Shown piece by piece: positions 41,118 to 51,054 of a stretch of 64,000 bases of DNA. Origin of the DNA: Flavobacterium ginsengisoli. Its GTDB lineage: Bacteria > Bacteroidota > Bacteroidia > Flavobacteriales > Flavobacteriaceae. The stretch's first letter is position 1. Every line of letters begins with the position of its first letter. The notes under the pieces are model-generated. The model searched no databases and was not told the origin of the DNA. It saw only the letters and a list, made by a program, of their open reading frames with translations. The DNA lies in the NCBI RefSeq assembly GCF_029625315.1, contig NZ_CP121110.1:5004501-5068500 (forward strand), in the 5' to 3' direction. A program made the translations under genes and the position numbers.

Positions 41118-42188
41118 TTATTGAACTTTAACTGTCCATCCGTAAGTGTCTTCAGAAAGTTTATTTTGAAGATTTGTTAATTTTTCTTTTAAGAAAGAAG
41201 CATAAGAATTCTCGATTGGAGCCATTTCGAAGTATTCGTCTTTGTAAGAGAATCCTTTGATAACGCTAATAACTGCAGCAGTTCCTGCTCCGAAGATTTC
41301 TTTCAAAGATCCGTTTTTAGCGGCTTCAACCAATTCTGAAACAATTACTGGGCGAACTTCAACTTTTAATCCTTCTTTTTCTGCCATTGCAATTAAACTT
41401 TTTCTGGTAACACCATCTAAAATTCTTTCGCTTGTTGGAGCAGTTAATAAAGTATCATTAATTCTGAAGAAAACGTTCATTGTTCCAGCTTCTTCTAATT
41501 TTGTGTGTGTTGCATCATCTGTCCAGATAACTTGTTGAAAACCATCTTTGTTCGCCAAGTTAGTTGGGTAAAACTGAGCGACATAGTTTCCGGCAGCTTT
41601 TGCAGCACCGATTCCACCATTTGCGGCTCTACTGAAATGCTCAGCAATGATAACTTTTACTTCTCCTCCATAATATGCTTTTGCAGGAGAAAGTAAAATC
41701 ATAAATTTATATTCGTCAGAAGGATTTGCAATAACTCCAGGACCTGTAGCAATCATAAATGGACGAATGTACATACTAGCTCCGTTTCCTCTTTGGATCC
41801 AATCTTTATCTAATTTCAATAATTCATTTAAACCATCCATAAAAATAGCTTCAGGAACTTCTGGCATTGCCATTCTTACAGCCGATTTATTGAAACGGTT
41901 GAAGTTTTCATCTGGTCTAAACAACCAAACATCATTATTGTCATCTTTATAAGCTTTCATTCCTTCAAAAATTGCTTGTCCGTAATGGAAGACTTTTGAT
42001 GACGGGTCCATTAAAATAGGAGCATAAGGCTTAATGACAGGATTTTGCCATTGCCCATTTTTAAAATCGCATTCGAATAAATGGTCTGTAAATACAGCAC
42101 CAAAACTTAAGTTGTCAAAATCTACTTCGTTGATTTTTGTAGAAGTAGCTTTAATGATTTCAATTTTGCTTGTTTGAGTTGTACTCAT
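41118..42188 (-). CDS. ilvE: Branched-chain amino-acid aminotransferase (BCAT)
   Basis: Fold type IV PLP aminotransferase making or degrading Leu, Ile and Val. The start at MSTTQTSKIEIIKA (42188) is used; the frame is open 29 codons further but without family similarity. Motifs are HYGQAIFEGMKAY, YIRPFMIATGPGV, the lysine-bearing AAKAAGNYVAQFYP and EAGTMNVFFRI. Length is 356 residues, typical of the eukaryote-like long BCAT class found in Bacteroidota. It contains intact GCAGC motifs and no frameshift. Confidence 0.9.
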   Translation of the reverse strand: MSTTQTSKIEIIKATSTKINEVDFDNLSFGAVFTDHLFECDFKNGQWQNPVIKPYAPILMDPSSKVFHYGQAIFEGMKAYKDDNNDVWLFRPDENFNRFNKSAVRMAMPEVPEAIFMDGLNELLKLDKDWIQRGNGASMYIRPFMIATGPGVIANPSDEYKFMILLSPAKAYYGGEVKVIIAEHFSRAANGGIGAAKAAGNYVAQFYPTNLANKDGFQQVIWTDDATHTKLEEAGTMNVFFRINDTLLTAPTSERILDGVTRKSLIAMAEKEGLKVEVRPVIVSELVEAAKNGSLKEIFGAGTAAVISVIKGFSYKDEYFEMAPIENSYASFLKEKLTNLQNKLSEDTYGWTVKVQ

Positions 42189-42497
42189 AGTTATGTAAGT
42201 TTTTTGTGAGATATTCTTCACTGTCAGAAATACTAAAGTGATGATATCGTGTAAAATGGAATTTATTGAATGCAAAATTACGTAAAAATCTGTAAAATGC
42301 TTAGCGAAAATTCATTATTTAATGGTTTTGATTGAGATTTATTTATCCTATAATAAACTCAAATATTTGATTGGTTTTTATAAAGATTTTATGAAAAAAG
42401 TATGGTTTTTTAAGGCTTTACGCATTAGTTTTGATTAAATTTGATTATTAAAATGGCTTGAAAACCAATAAAAAGCCATTGTAAAATTCTGAAAAAA

Positions 42498-43154
42498 GTG
42501 AAAAGAGAAATAATTAAAACGCTAGATGGCTCAACTACAATTCGTTTACCAGAGTGGGATGAATGCTATCATTCTAAACATGGCGCAATTCAGGAAGCAA
42601 AGCACGTTTTTATTAAAAACGGTCTTTCATTATTTGATAATCCTATAAGTATATTAGAAATTGGTTTTGGTACAGGGTTAAATGCTTTTATTACTTTTTT
42701 AGAATCTGTTAGAAAGAAACAGACTATTGATTATGTTGGAGTAGAAGCGTATCCTGTAGATGCAGACGAGATTTTGGAAATGAATTATGCTGACGAGTTG
42801 GATGCATCGGAATTTTATAACATTTTTGAAAAAATGCATAAATCGCAATGGAATGAAAAAATAGAAATTTGCGACCTGTTCTCGTTAACCAAAAGAAAAC
42901 AATTTTTTCACGAAATAAACGATTTTGAAATTTTTGATTTGATTTATTTTGACGCCTTTGGTTACCGAGTGCAACCGGAACTTTGGAGTACTGAAATTTT
43001 TCAGAAGATGTATAACAGTTTAAAGCCAAACGGAGTTCTTGTTACATACGCAGCTCGAGGAGTTGTTAAAAGAAGCATGATTGAAGTTGGATTTACTGTA
43101 GAAAAATTAGAAGGACCTCCAGGGAAAAGAGAAATGTTTCGAGCTTTTAAATAG
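42498..43154 (+). CDS. mnmD: tRNA 5-methylaminomethyl-2-thiouridine methyltransferase MnmD-like
   Basis: Starts at GTG 42498 with MKREIIKTLDGSTTIRLPEW. The SAM-binding loop LEIGFGTGLNAFIT, DYVGVEAYP and DLIYFDAFGYRVQPELWS match the methyltransferase half of MnmC. The ending GPPGKREMFRAFK is also characteristic. Length is 218 residues, so this is the stand-alone MnmD form lacking the FAD oxidase domain. It would complete modification of the wobble uridine in tRNAs reading Lys, Glu and Gln codons. Confidence 0.85.
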   Translation: MKREIIKTLDGSTTIRLPEWDECYHSKHGAIQEAKHVFIKNGLSLFDNPISILEIGFGTGLNAFITFLESVRKKQTIDYVGVEAYPVDADEILEMNYADELDASEFYNIFEKMHKSQWNEKIEICDLFSLTKRKQFFHEINDFEIFDLIYFDAFGYRVQPELWSTEIFQKMYNSLKPNGVLVTYAARGVVKRSMIEVGFTVEKLEGPPGKREMFRAFK

Positions 43155-43326
43155 GTTTAAATGAGTTATTTAGAATAATTCTACATTGATTTATGTGTTT
43201 TAAGAAAACGTATTCGTTGCTAAAGTTTTTAAAAAAATAAGTTAAAAGTAGAATTTATGTTAGTTAATTGTTTAAATTTGGCTCGAGTTTAAAAAAATAG
43301 ATAACCCCCGAAAATCTTATTTTATT

Positions 43327-43524
43327 ATGTCAAAAATGATGTTTGATTATACGAAATCAATACTTGAGAGAGTTAGTTTCGATCCGATACTTTTCTGCAA
43401 AGAGTTAGAAAAAGCTATCAAAACACTGTTACCTTACGAAATGGAACAATTGCAAGAGTGGTTACTTAATTTCGTTGTCGGAAAACCAGAATTAAAGCCA
43501 AGTCTACAGCTAATTAAAGTATAA
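43327..43524 (+). CDS. Small hypothetical protein (65 aa)
   Basis: A 65-residue helical protein beginning MSKMMFDYTKSILERVSFDP and containing LLPYEMEQLQEWLLNFV. It looks like a conserved short protein of Flavobacteriia, possibly a regulator-sized cytosolic protein. It is followed at once by a clean terminator. Function unknown. Confidence 0.6.
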   Translation: MSKMMFDYTKSILERVSFDPILFCKELEKAIKTLLPYEMEQLQEWLLNFVVGKPELKPSLQLIKV

Positions 43525-43527
43525 AAA

Positions 43528-43555
43528 GAAAGGAGCCAAATTGGCTCCTTTTTTA
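43528..43555. terminator. Bidirectional terminator
   Basis: AAGGAGCCAA/TTGGCTCCTT stem with T-run between the 65-aa gene and the end of oxyR. Confidence 0.85.
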
Positions 43556-44502
43556 TTGCGCTTTCTTTTGTAACGGACTAATGATTTGAACATTCTGAAA
43601 AACAATTGCGCCTTTTACAACGCCAGCAATTGTAGATCTTAATGCATCAATGATTTGCATCTTTAATTCGCTCTTTGGGTAAATTAAACTTACTTCTCGA
43701 GCAGGTTTTGGCTCCTTAAAATTACGGAGCTTCAGTTTGTCGGATTCTTTTAAGTCTAAAGTGTGCAAGTACGGAAGTAACGTTGTACCAAGGCCTTCGT
43801 CTGCCAATTTAATTAAGGTTTCAAAACTTCCGCTTTGAATCTGGAAATTAGTTTGATCGGCGTCTGAGACATTTTTGCACAAATTTAAAATCCCATCTCT
43901 AAAGCAATGTCCGTCTTGTAATAACAGAATTTCATTCAGATTTAAATCGGAAACTTCAATTTCTTCTTTCTGAAAACTTGCATGATGTTCAGGAATATAC
44001 GCGACGAAAGGTTCAAAATACAAAACAATTTCTTTAATTTTTTCGTCTTCAAGCGGCGTTGCGAGCAATTGCAGCGTCCAAATGTCCGTTTTTTAGTTTC
44101 AGAATAATTTCCTCGGTATTCAACTCTTCAATTAAGAGTTTAACTTTTGGATATTTTTTAATAAAGTTATTCAAAAACATTGGCAGAAGAGTAGGCATAA
44201 TCGTTGGAATAATTCCTAAACGAAATTCTCCGCCAATAAAACCTTTCTGTTGTTCTACTATATCTTTTATACGATCAGCCTCGTTTACAATATTTTTTGC
44301 CTGATTTACGATTTTTTGTCCAATGTCAGTAAGTTGGATCGGTTTTTTACTTCTATCGAAAATTAAAATATTAAGTTCTTCTTCGATTTTTTGTATTTGC
44401 ATACTTAAGGTTGGCTGTGTTACGAAGCATTTTTCAGCAGCGAAGAGTGAAATTTTTATGCTCAGCAACCGCTAACACATATTGCAATTGAGTTATAGTC
44501 AT
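43553..44502 (-). CDS. oxyR: OxyR-type LysR regulator (two frameshifts)
   Basis: Peroxide-sensing transcription factor. After repair the N-terminus reads [35 protein letters not shown]..., a LysR helix-turn-helix. The sensor region holds DGHCFRDGILNLC, whose two Cys correspond to the redox pair of OxyR. One +1 break lies at 44440-44445, where GCAGC is followed by an extra G. The other is at 44061-44066 (GCGAGC for GCAGC), restoring DAAIAATPLEDEK. Corrected length is 315 residues. It is divergent from dps, a classic OxyR target. Confidence 0.88.
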
Positions 44503-44574
44503 GTTGATAGTAATTTGTGATGCAAAAATAAGAAAATATAATTTTTATTTATGTTTATTTTAGTAAAGTTACTC

Positions 44575-44582
44575 TAAATTTG
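44575..44582 (+). promoter_or_regulatory. Putative -7 element of the dps promoter
   Basis: TAAATTTG matches TAnnTTTG and lies 28 nt before the dps start codon. A convincing -33 box is not visible, which would fit activator dependence on the divergently encoded OxyR. Confidence 0.5.
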
Positions 44583-44609
44583 TAGTAAATTAGTGTAAAA
44601 AATAAGATT

Positions 44610-45089
44610 ATGAAGACAAATATTTTAGGGTTACCAGTAAAAGAATCAGAATTATTAGTAAAAGAATTGAATGTATTATTGTCAAATTTTCAAGTCTATT
44701 ATCAAAACTTGAGAGGAATTCACTGGAATATTCGCGGAAAACGTTTCTTTGATTTACATGTAAAATTTGAAGAATTATATACAGATGCACAATTAAAAAT
44801 AGATATGATCGCAGAAAGAGTTTTGACAATAGGAGGAACGCCTCTGCATACTTTTGAAGATTATATTAAAAACAATAAATTGACGGTTGGAAAAAATATT
44901 TCTAACGATGAAAAAGCGGTTCAGCTTATTGTTCACTCTTTATCAGATTTATTAAAAATTGAAAGAGAAATCTTGAACAAATCTGACGAAATTAATGATG
45001 AAGGTACCAATTCTATGATGAGCGACTTCATTGCAGAGCAAGAAAAAACAATTTGGATGATGAATGCTTGGTTGGAAGAGTCATTGTAA
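44610..45089 (+). CDS. dps: Dps family ferritin-like DNA-protecting protein
   Basis: A 159-residue ferritin-like protein forming dodecamers that oxidise and store iron and protect DNA from peroxide. The inter-subunit ferroxidase residues are visible in GIHWNIRGKRFFDLHVKFEELY (two His, Asp/Glu region), followed by the long helices ending SMMSDFIAEQEKTIWMMNAWLEESL. Divergent from oxyR with a 107-nt shared control region. Intact and followed by a terminator. Confidence 0.92.
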   Translation: MKTNILGLPVKESELLVKELNVLLSNFQVYYQNLRGIHWNIRGKRFFDLHVKFEELYTDAQLKIDMIAERVLTIGGTPLHTFEDYIKNNKLTVGKNISNDEKAVQLIVHSLSDLLKIEREILNKSDEINDEGTNSMMSDFIAEQEKTIWMMNAWLEESL

Positions 45090-45112
45090 AATATTGGTTT
45101 TTAATAAAATAG

Positions 45113-45148
45113 AAGCAGAATGGAATGAAAATTGCATTCTGCTTTTTT
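45113..45148 (+). terminator. Rho-independent terminator of dps
   Basis: AAGCAGAATG/CATTCTGCTT stem with T-run, 24 nt after the dps stop. Confidence 0.85.
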
Positions 45149-45211
45149 GTTTATGTTAAATTTCTATAAAAATCTCTTTGATTTTATTTGTTTAACGCTA
45201 TTTTTGCTTCA

Positions 45212-45493
45212 ATGAAATTTATAGCTCGCATATTATTATTCATATTTATTGCCTTCTTATCGACCCCGACAATTGTTCAGGCGATTAAGAAAGGAAATAA
45301 TACGGCTATATCTTTTAGTATTGCTGAAGAAGAAGTGCATAAAGAACTTAAAAATGTAGTTCATCCAACTATTCTTGAGCATGAAGTTTTGATTCCGGTT
45401 TACATCGAGAAAAAAACAATCATTTCTGAAAACATTGTCAAACTAGACAACATCTCTCCGAGCATTTTTGCTCCACCACCTAACGTAGCATAA
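45212..45493 (+). CDS. Small exported hypothetical protein (93 aa)
   Basis: Start at MKFIARILLFIFIAFLSTPT, an N-terminal signal or anchor helix with VQA as possible cleavage site; earlier in-frame ATG codons would disrupt it. The mature part is Glu/Lys/Ile-rich with no recognisable domain and ends APPPNVA. It precedes the SulP transporter by 83 nt on the same strand. Function unknown. Confidence 0.5.
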   Translation: MKFIARILLFIFIAFLSTPTIVQAIKKGNNTAISFSIAEEEVHKELKNVVHPTILEHEVLIPVYIEKKTIISENIVKLDNISPSIFAPPPNVA

Positions 45494-45576
45494 TACTTCC
45501 GATTATTTCGAACTTTAGCCGCATTTCTATCGAGATGGGGTAAATCTTTAATGAATAATTTTTTTAGTATTATATT

Positions 45577-47222
45577 ATGACAAAAAAATCAATCTTTTTG
45601 CCAACCTTAAATCTGATTTTGCCTCAGGTTTAGTGGTTTTCTTGGTGGCTCTTCCGTTGTGCTTAGGTATTGCAATGGCTTCTGGAGCGCCGTTATTTTC
45701 TGGAATTATTGCTGGTGTTGTGGGTGGTATCGTTGTTGGATATTTAAGCCAGTCGCATATTAGTGTATCGGGTCCAGCTGCTGGGTTAACAGCTATCATT
45801 TTAACCGCAATTACCGATTTAGGAGCTTTCGATGTATTTTTAATGTCTGTTTTTATTGCTGGATTAATTCAATTAGCATTAGGATTTTTAAAGGCAGGAA
45901 GTATATCAAACTATTTTCCGACAAACGTAATTGAAGGAATGTTAGCGGGTATCGGGATCATTATCATCTTAAAGCAAATACCACACGCTTTTGGTTATGA
46001 TGCAGATTTCGAAGGAGATCAGGCTTTTGTTCAAAATGATGGAAGCAATTCGTTTTCATTTTTATTTGATGTTTTAAATCATATTCACTTAGGAGCTGTA
46101 GTAATTTCTGCGGTTTCATTGGTGATTTTATTAGCTTGGGACAAAGTTCCTTTCTTAAAAAGAATAAAACTAGTTCCAGGAGCCTTGGTTGCTGTAATTG
46201 CTGGAGTTGTTTTAAACGAAATATTTGTATCTACAGGAAGCACTTTGGCAATTGCAAAAGAACATTTGGTTTCTTTGCCAGTTCCAAAATCTTTTGAAGA
46301 CTTTAAATCAATTATAATTACCCCAGACTTTACCGCTATTACAAATCCGCAAGTTTGGGTAGTTGCTATTACAATTGCCATTGTCGCTTCTATTGAAACG
46401 CTCTTATGTATTGAGGCTTCTGATAGAATGGACGTTCAAAAACGTTATACCAATACTAATGTTGAGCTTAGAGCACAAGGAGTTGGTAACATTGTGAGCT
46501 CTCTTTTAGGAGGTTTGCCAATGACTTCTGTAGTAGTAAGATCTTCTGCGAATAATAATGCGGGAGCAAAATCTAAAATGTCTGCCATTATTCATGGTGT
46601 GCTTCTATTAATAAGTGTATTGTCTATACCAGCAATTTTAAACAAGATTCCACTGGCAACATTGGCGACTGTTTTGATTTTGGTTGGATATAAACTAGCA
46701 AAACCAGCAACCTTTATGCATTTCTGGGAAAAGGGGAAATACCAGTTTGTACCTTTCATTGCAACTTTGGTCTTTGTTGTTGCGACAGATTTGCTAAAAG
46801 GTGTTGCGCTGGGAATTGTTATCAGTATTGTTTTTGTTTTGAGAGGAAATTTGAAAAGAGCTTATGTTTTCAAGAAAGAAGAATATGAAGATGGAGACCT
46901 TATTCATATTGATTTAGCTCAAGAAGTTTCATTTTTAAATAAAGCGGCAATCAAACAAACGTTGGCAGAAATTCCAGAAAATTCTAAAGTAATCATCAAT
47001 GCTCATGATACAGAGTATATTGCTCATGACGTTTTAGATTTAATTCGTGAATTTAAGGAAACCAGAGCCATCGATGAAAACATCAAAGTAAAGCTTAAAG
47101 GATTTAAAGAAGCATACGAATTAGAAAATACACCCGAAAATCACAATCATGTTACAATAGAACACTATTATGATGTAGCAAAAAGAGAACTGGTTAAAAA
47201 AGAAGTTGTTAGAGAAGAATAA
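45577..47222 (+). CDS. SulP-family anion transporter (probable bicarbonate transporter), one frameshift
   Basis: Membrane transporter with about 11 helices and a C-terminal STAS domain (DLIHIDLAQEVSFLNKAAIKQTL...VIINAHDTEYIAHDV). The true start is ATG 45577. The A-run at 45582-45588 lacks one A, and repair joins MTKKINLFANLKSDFASGLV to the rest, 548 residues. SulP hallmarks are LVALPLCLGIAMASGAPL and IASIETLLCIEASDRM. It lies upstream of a beta-carbonic anhydrase gene, a pairing known for BicA-like sodium/bicarbonate uptake, so bicarbonate is the likely substrate; sulfate is the alternative. Confidence 0.85.
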
Positions 47223-47336
47223 TTAAAAAATGGTGTTTTTAAGGCCTTAGAAATGTCAAATTTTAGGTAACTTTACATTTAAGTTCTTTTTTGAGACATT
47301 CCTAGAATTAGAAATTACCACACAAAAAATAAAAAA

Positions 47337-47972
47337 ATGAGAAAATTTTATGAGCAGTTATTAGAAAATAATAAGAAGTGGGTTGAAACTTCATTGGCAA
47401 AAGACCCTAATTATTTTGCTGATTTGGCAAAAGGACAACAGCCACCACTATTATGGATTGGATGTTCTGACAGCCGTGTTCCTGCAAACGAAATTGTTGG
47501 TGCAAAACCAGGCGAAGTTTTTGTACACAGAAACATTGCAAATATGGTTGTTCACTCTGACATGAATATGCTAAGTGTACTAGATTATGCAGTAAATGTT
47601 TTGAAAATAAAACATATTATTGTTTGTGGCCATTACGGTTGCGGAGGTGTAAAAGCGGCAATGGGGCATCAATCTGTTGGAATTATTGATAACTGGATTC
47701 GTCACATTAAAGATGAGTACCGTTTGCATGATAAATACTTGAATTCGATCGAAGACGAAACAGAGCGATTCAATGCTTTTGTAGAAATAAATGCTAAAGA
47801 GCAAGTTTATAATTTAGCTAAAACGTCAATTGTTCAAAATGCTTGGCAAAACGGTCAAGACCTTATGCTTCACGGTTGGGTTTATGGATTGAATTCTGGT
47901 TTTGTAACAGATTTAAATGTTACAATCAGTTCAAATGCAGAGCTTGATAGTGTTTATAAGCTGGACTTTTAA
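47337..47972 (+). CDS. can: Beta-class carbonic anhydrase
   Basis: Zinc enzyme interconverting CO2 and bicarbonate. Ligand motifs are complete: WIGCSDSRVPANEIV (first Cys and Asp), VFVHRNIANMV and IIVCGHYGCGGVKAA (His and second Cys). Length is 211 residues. The gene follows the SulP transporter by 114 nt on the same strand and probably balances intracellular bicarbonate with it. Intact. Confidence 0.92.
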   Translation: MRKFYEQLLENNKKWVETSLAKDPNYFADLAKGQQPPLLWIGCSDSRVPANEIVGAKPGEVFVHRNIANMVVHSDMNMLSVLDYAVNVLKIKHIIVCGHYGCGGVKAAMGHQSVGIIDNWIRHIKDEYRLHDKYLNSIEDETERFNAFVEINAKEQVYNLAKTSIVQNAWQNGQDLMLHGWVYGLNSGFVTDLNVTISSNAELDSVYKLDF

Positions 47973-47980
47973 TAAGAAAT

Positions 47981-48012
47981 AAAAATCGCCCTTTTAGAGG
48001 GCGATTTTTTTT
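47981..48012. terminator. Bidirectional terminator
   Basis: AAAAATCGCCCT/AGGGCGATTTTT stem between the convergent carbonic anhydrase and LETM1-related genes. Confidence 0.85.
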
Positions 48013-49213
48013 ATTCGTTTTCGTCTAAATTCTCATTAAATGCCGATGGCAGCATTGTTGGGATAAACTTAATCAGTATCGGTAAAAGTAAACTTCCTCC
48101 AGGAAGTAAAAATATGGTTAGCGATGGAATGGTTTTACAAATGTCCAAAAGCTGTTTTTTTACTTTTTTCTTTTCCTTTGCATCCAAATCTCTTGTTGTA
48201 GAATAGGCAAGTAGCACCATCAATTCTTTACTTTGAACAATTTCTTTAATCAATCGGTTTTTGTTTCTTATGATTAATTTGACTACACTGTGCGTCATTT
48301 GATCATAAAAGTGCTTAACAGGATTGGAATAATTAAAATATGGAATCTTCTTTTTGTGTGTTGTAATAAAAGTATTGGTTGTATCCATACTTTTTGTTAC
48401 AAAATCGTCAGAAACTCCCATTGTTGAACCTAAAGCGTATAGAAAATAAGATTCTTCGTTTTCAACTACACCATCGCTCCACAAAGCCATTCCGGCCATA
48501 TCTATTAGGTAATAATGTTCAAGTCTATTTTTAAAATAGTCAAGATTTAAAGTTTCTAAAGTTTCAACCGTAACTTTCGAAAATTTGGAATAGCGTATAG
48601 AAGCTTCAAAAAGTTTGATCAATAAATCATCATGCTGAGATTTTACAGTTTTGGTTTTTAAGGCCAAACCAACAATTCCGAGAACCGTTTCCTCGATTCT
48701 TTTTAAATATTTTTCAGGAATTTCTCCATGCTCCAAATATTGTCTGAAAGCCAAAACATCAATAAACAAAAGCGCATTGGTTACCAAATGCGAAAAGTTT
48801 TTACTAATAATGCTGTCATTGGTTTGAACTCTCTGGTCAATAATATTTTCCAGAGATAGGGAAGGCGTATCTTTTGGCAATAAAATTTTAAACAAATTAA
48901 ATCCTTCTGGATTCATTTGCTTGTAAAACTTTAAAACTTCAGAAATAAAATGTTTAGGTTCCGAATTTCTTTTCTCTAAACAAAAAACATGATAGAGCGT
49001 ATTAAGTAAAGCAACTTTTGAAATTTCGGTTTTAAACCAGCCTTTTATCGGAATCGGAATTTGAGAATCTATCGCAATAATATGTCCGTAAATGAATCCC
49101 GTTTCTCTCACTTTATAGTAAAACGAGTCCACTGTTTCAAAAGGAATTGCTTCTGAAAACTTCTGTTCACTAAAAAATTTATCGATCCAGCCTGGTGCTG
49201 ATGGGTTAATCAT
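48011..49213 (-). CDS. LETM1-related/TerB-like helical protein
   Basis: A 400-residue largely helical protein. The middle has a TerB-like acidic helical segment (LIDMAGMALWSDGVVENEESYFLYAL). The C-terminus ends in a hydrophobic hairpin preceded by SLTIFLLPGGSLLLPILIKFIP, which resembles the LETM1 membrane motif. Similar Bacteroidota proteins are annotated as LETM1-related biofilm-associated proteins, a label I recall rather than can prove. It is alone on its strand. Confidence 0.65.
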   Translation of the reverse strand: MINPSAPGWIDKFFSEQKFSEAIPFETVDSFYYKVRETGFIYGHIIAIDSQIPIPIKGWFKTEISKVALLNTLYHVFCLEKRNSEPKHFISEVLKFYKQMNPEGFNLFKILLPKDTPSLSLENIIDQRVQTNDSIISKNFSHLVTNALLFIDVLAFRQYLEHGEIPEKYLKRIEETVLGIVGLALKTKTVKSQHDDLLIKLFEASIRYSKFSKVTVETLETLNLDYFKNRLEHYYLIDMAGMALWSDGVVENEESYFLYALGSTMGVSDDFVTKSMDTTNTFITTHKKKIPYFNYSNPVKHFYDQMTHSVVKLIIRNKNRLIKEIVQSKELMVLLAYSTTRDLDAKEKKKVKKQLLDICKTIPSLTIFLLPGGSLLLPILIKFIPTMLPSAFNENLDENE

Positions 49214-49276
49214 GGACTTAATTTTGCTGATGCAAAGCTATGTCTTTTTCTTGTTTTAGAATTCATTTTAAAATGA

Positions 49277-49312
49277 AATAACCGCTACATTTTGTTAAAA
49301 ATAGCGGTTATT
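49277..49312. terminator. Terminator hairpin
   Basis: AATAACCGCTA/TAGCGGTTATT 11-bp stem after the sodC gene (minus strand). Confidence 0.75.
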
Positions 49313-49323
49313 CAATTTTTTTC

Positions 49324-49851
49324 TTATTTAATGATTCCTGCACAAGCAACTCTTCCTCCTGCATTTCCAGTTGGCTGGGTTGTAAAATCGTCTGTTCCTG
49401 CATGTACAATTAAGCCTTTTCCTAGAACATCTTTGTTACTGTCGCCGCATCCAATGCACCATTCGTCAGTAGTTAAAGTGATAGATCCGTTACCTTTTGC
49501 ATCAGCGGTAAAGTTTCCAATATCACCTTTATGATATTCTCCAACTCCCCATTTTCCATGTTTTTTAAAAGTCGGGTTCCAGTGTCCTCCGGCAGAACTT
49601 CCGTCAGCAGAACTACAATCTGCTTTTTCATGAATGTGAATGGCATGAACTCCAGGTTCTAATCCAGTGATTTTTGCTGTAAAAGTTACTTTGCCATTTT
49701 TCTCAACAAAAGTGGCAGTTCCGGCTACTTTGCTGTTGCTTTTTGGTTCTAATGCAACAGTCAGAGTTTTAGCGTCATTTGATTTGTTATTTGTTTTACA
49801 ACCAACGATTAAGGCTGTAATTATAGCGAAAGAAACAATTAGTTTTTTCAT
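49324..49851 (-). CDS. sodC: Cu/Zn superoxide dismutase lipoprotein
   Basis: Start at [20 protein letters not shown], a lipoprotein signal with lipobox IVGC. Copper and zinc ligands are visible in [19 protein letters not shown] and [28 protein letters not shown]-like C-terminus (here [11 protein letters not shown]). Length is 175 residues. It removes superoxide outside the cytoplasm. Intact, single gene. Confidence 0.9.
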   Translation of the reverse strand: [175 protein letters not shown]

Positions 49852-50064
49852 ATCTACGGGCATTTTTAGTTAAAGATTAAGTAAATTTAACATAAAATAA
49901 CGGAATTGATTAACTCTAAAAGTTAAAAAAAAGTCAAACTATACTTTATAATTTAGTATTGATTGAGTTAAAAACCGAAAATATTGTTTAAATTCGTATA
50001 GGTTTTTAACGAATAATTTCTGAAAACCATTTATCTAATTCGCTCACATTTAATCCTTAATGTT

Positions 50065-50493
50065 ATGATGAAAAAGATTTTTACCCTCGTTTTTTTTAGT
50101 TCGTTTTTAATTTCCTGCAAATGCACAAAAACAGATTCAGTTTCTAAACTTGATGGAACTTGGGAATTGAATTACATTTCTGGACCACGAATTGCTTTTG
50201 ATGGATTATACCCAAATAAAAAACCATCCATACAATTTGATACCAAAACAAATCAGGTTTCGGGTAACGCAAGCTGTAATTCATACACAGGGAAATTGGT
50301 TGTTGATGGTAACAAAATTGATTTTACTCAGCCAATGGCAGTAACGAAAATGATGTGTTTGGACGGATTGCAAGGTGAACAAACTTATTTGAGTACGCTT
50401 CAGAAAATAACTTCTTACGATGTAACTGATGATGGTAAGACTTTGAATTTTATTTCTGGCGATATTGCCATGATGCGTTTTACGAAAAAATAG
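50065..50493 (+). CDS. META-domain lipoprotein (HslJ-like)
   Basis: A 142-residue protein with a lipoprotein signal (LVFFSSFLISCKC) and one META domain: DGTWELNYISG, then SGNASCNSYTGKL with the conserved Asn-Ser-Tyr, then MAVTKMMCLDG. META proteins such as HslJ are linked to heat or drug stress; their exact role is unclear. The next gene starts 4 nt after its stop, so the two form an operon with the gene after it possibly included. Confidence 0.8.
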   Translation: MMKKIFTLVFFSSFLISCKCTKTDSVSKLDGTWELNYISGPRIAFDGLYPNKKPSIQFDTKTNQVSGNASCNSYTGKLVVDGNKIDFTQPMAVTKMMCLDGLQGEQTYLSTLQKITSYDVTDDGKTLNFISGDIAMMRFTKK

Positions 50494-50497
50494 TATT

Positions 50498-51013
50498 ATG
50501 AAAACTAAATTATCTGTCTTACTGTTTTTGATTGTAATTAACTTTTCAGTTTCTGCACAGGAGAAAACAAAAAAAGAACTTAAACAAGAAAGAGAGTTAA
50601 AGAAACAAAATGAAATCAAAGCTCTTATAGATTCTCAAAATTTTGTTTTTGAAGCCCAAAAAGCAACACCTCAAGGAGGTAGATTGCTTCAGCTCGATTA
50701 TAATACTTATTTTTTAAAGTTTAATGCGGATAACACAACTTGCGATTTGCCTTTCTTTGGACGTGCTTATAATTTAGGATATAATAGCGATGGCGGAATA
50801 AAATTTGAAGGCAAGCCTGAGAATATTAAGGTTGAAACTAAAAAGAATAATACCATTCTAAAGGCAACAGTAAGAGGTAAAAGTGATGTCTATGATTTAA
50901 CGTTTTCTATATTCTATAACGGAAGTACAACACTTTCTGTGAGTAGCAATAATAGAGGTCCAATTAATTATGATGGAGTAATATATGCTCCAAAAACAGC
51001 AGAGAAACAATGA
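50498..51013 (+). CDS. DUF4251 secreted protein
   Basis: Signal peptide (VLLFLIVINFSVSAQ) then a Lys/Glu-rich linker and a beta-rich domain with FVFEAQKATPQGGRLLQLDYNTYFLKFN and GRAYNLGYNSDGGIKFEG, which match DUF4251 as I know it in Bacteroidota. Length is 171 residues. Function unknown. It starts 4 nt after the META-domain gene. Confidence 0.75.
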   Translation: MKTKLSVLLFLIVINFSVSAQEKTKKELKQERELKKQNEIKALIDSQNFVFEAQKATPQGGRLLQLDYNTYFLKFNADNTTCDLPFFGRAYNLGYNSDGGIKFEGKPENIKVETKKNNTILKATVRGKSDVYDLTFSIFYNGSTTLSVSSNNRGPINYDGVIYAPKTAEKQ

Positions 51014-51054
51014 TTTAATTCAATACTAAACTTGTCACAAATTCGTCTGAATAT

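Noticed and set aside
43259..43326. Riboswitch upstream of the 65-aa gene
   Set aside because: Only a short AT-rich leader with no conserved structure.
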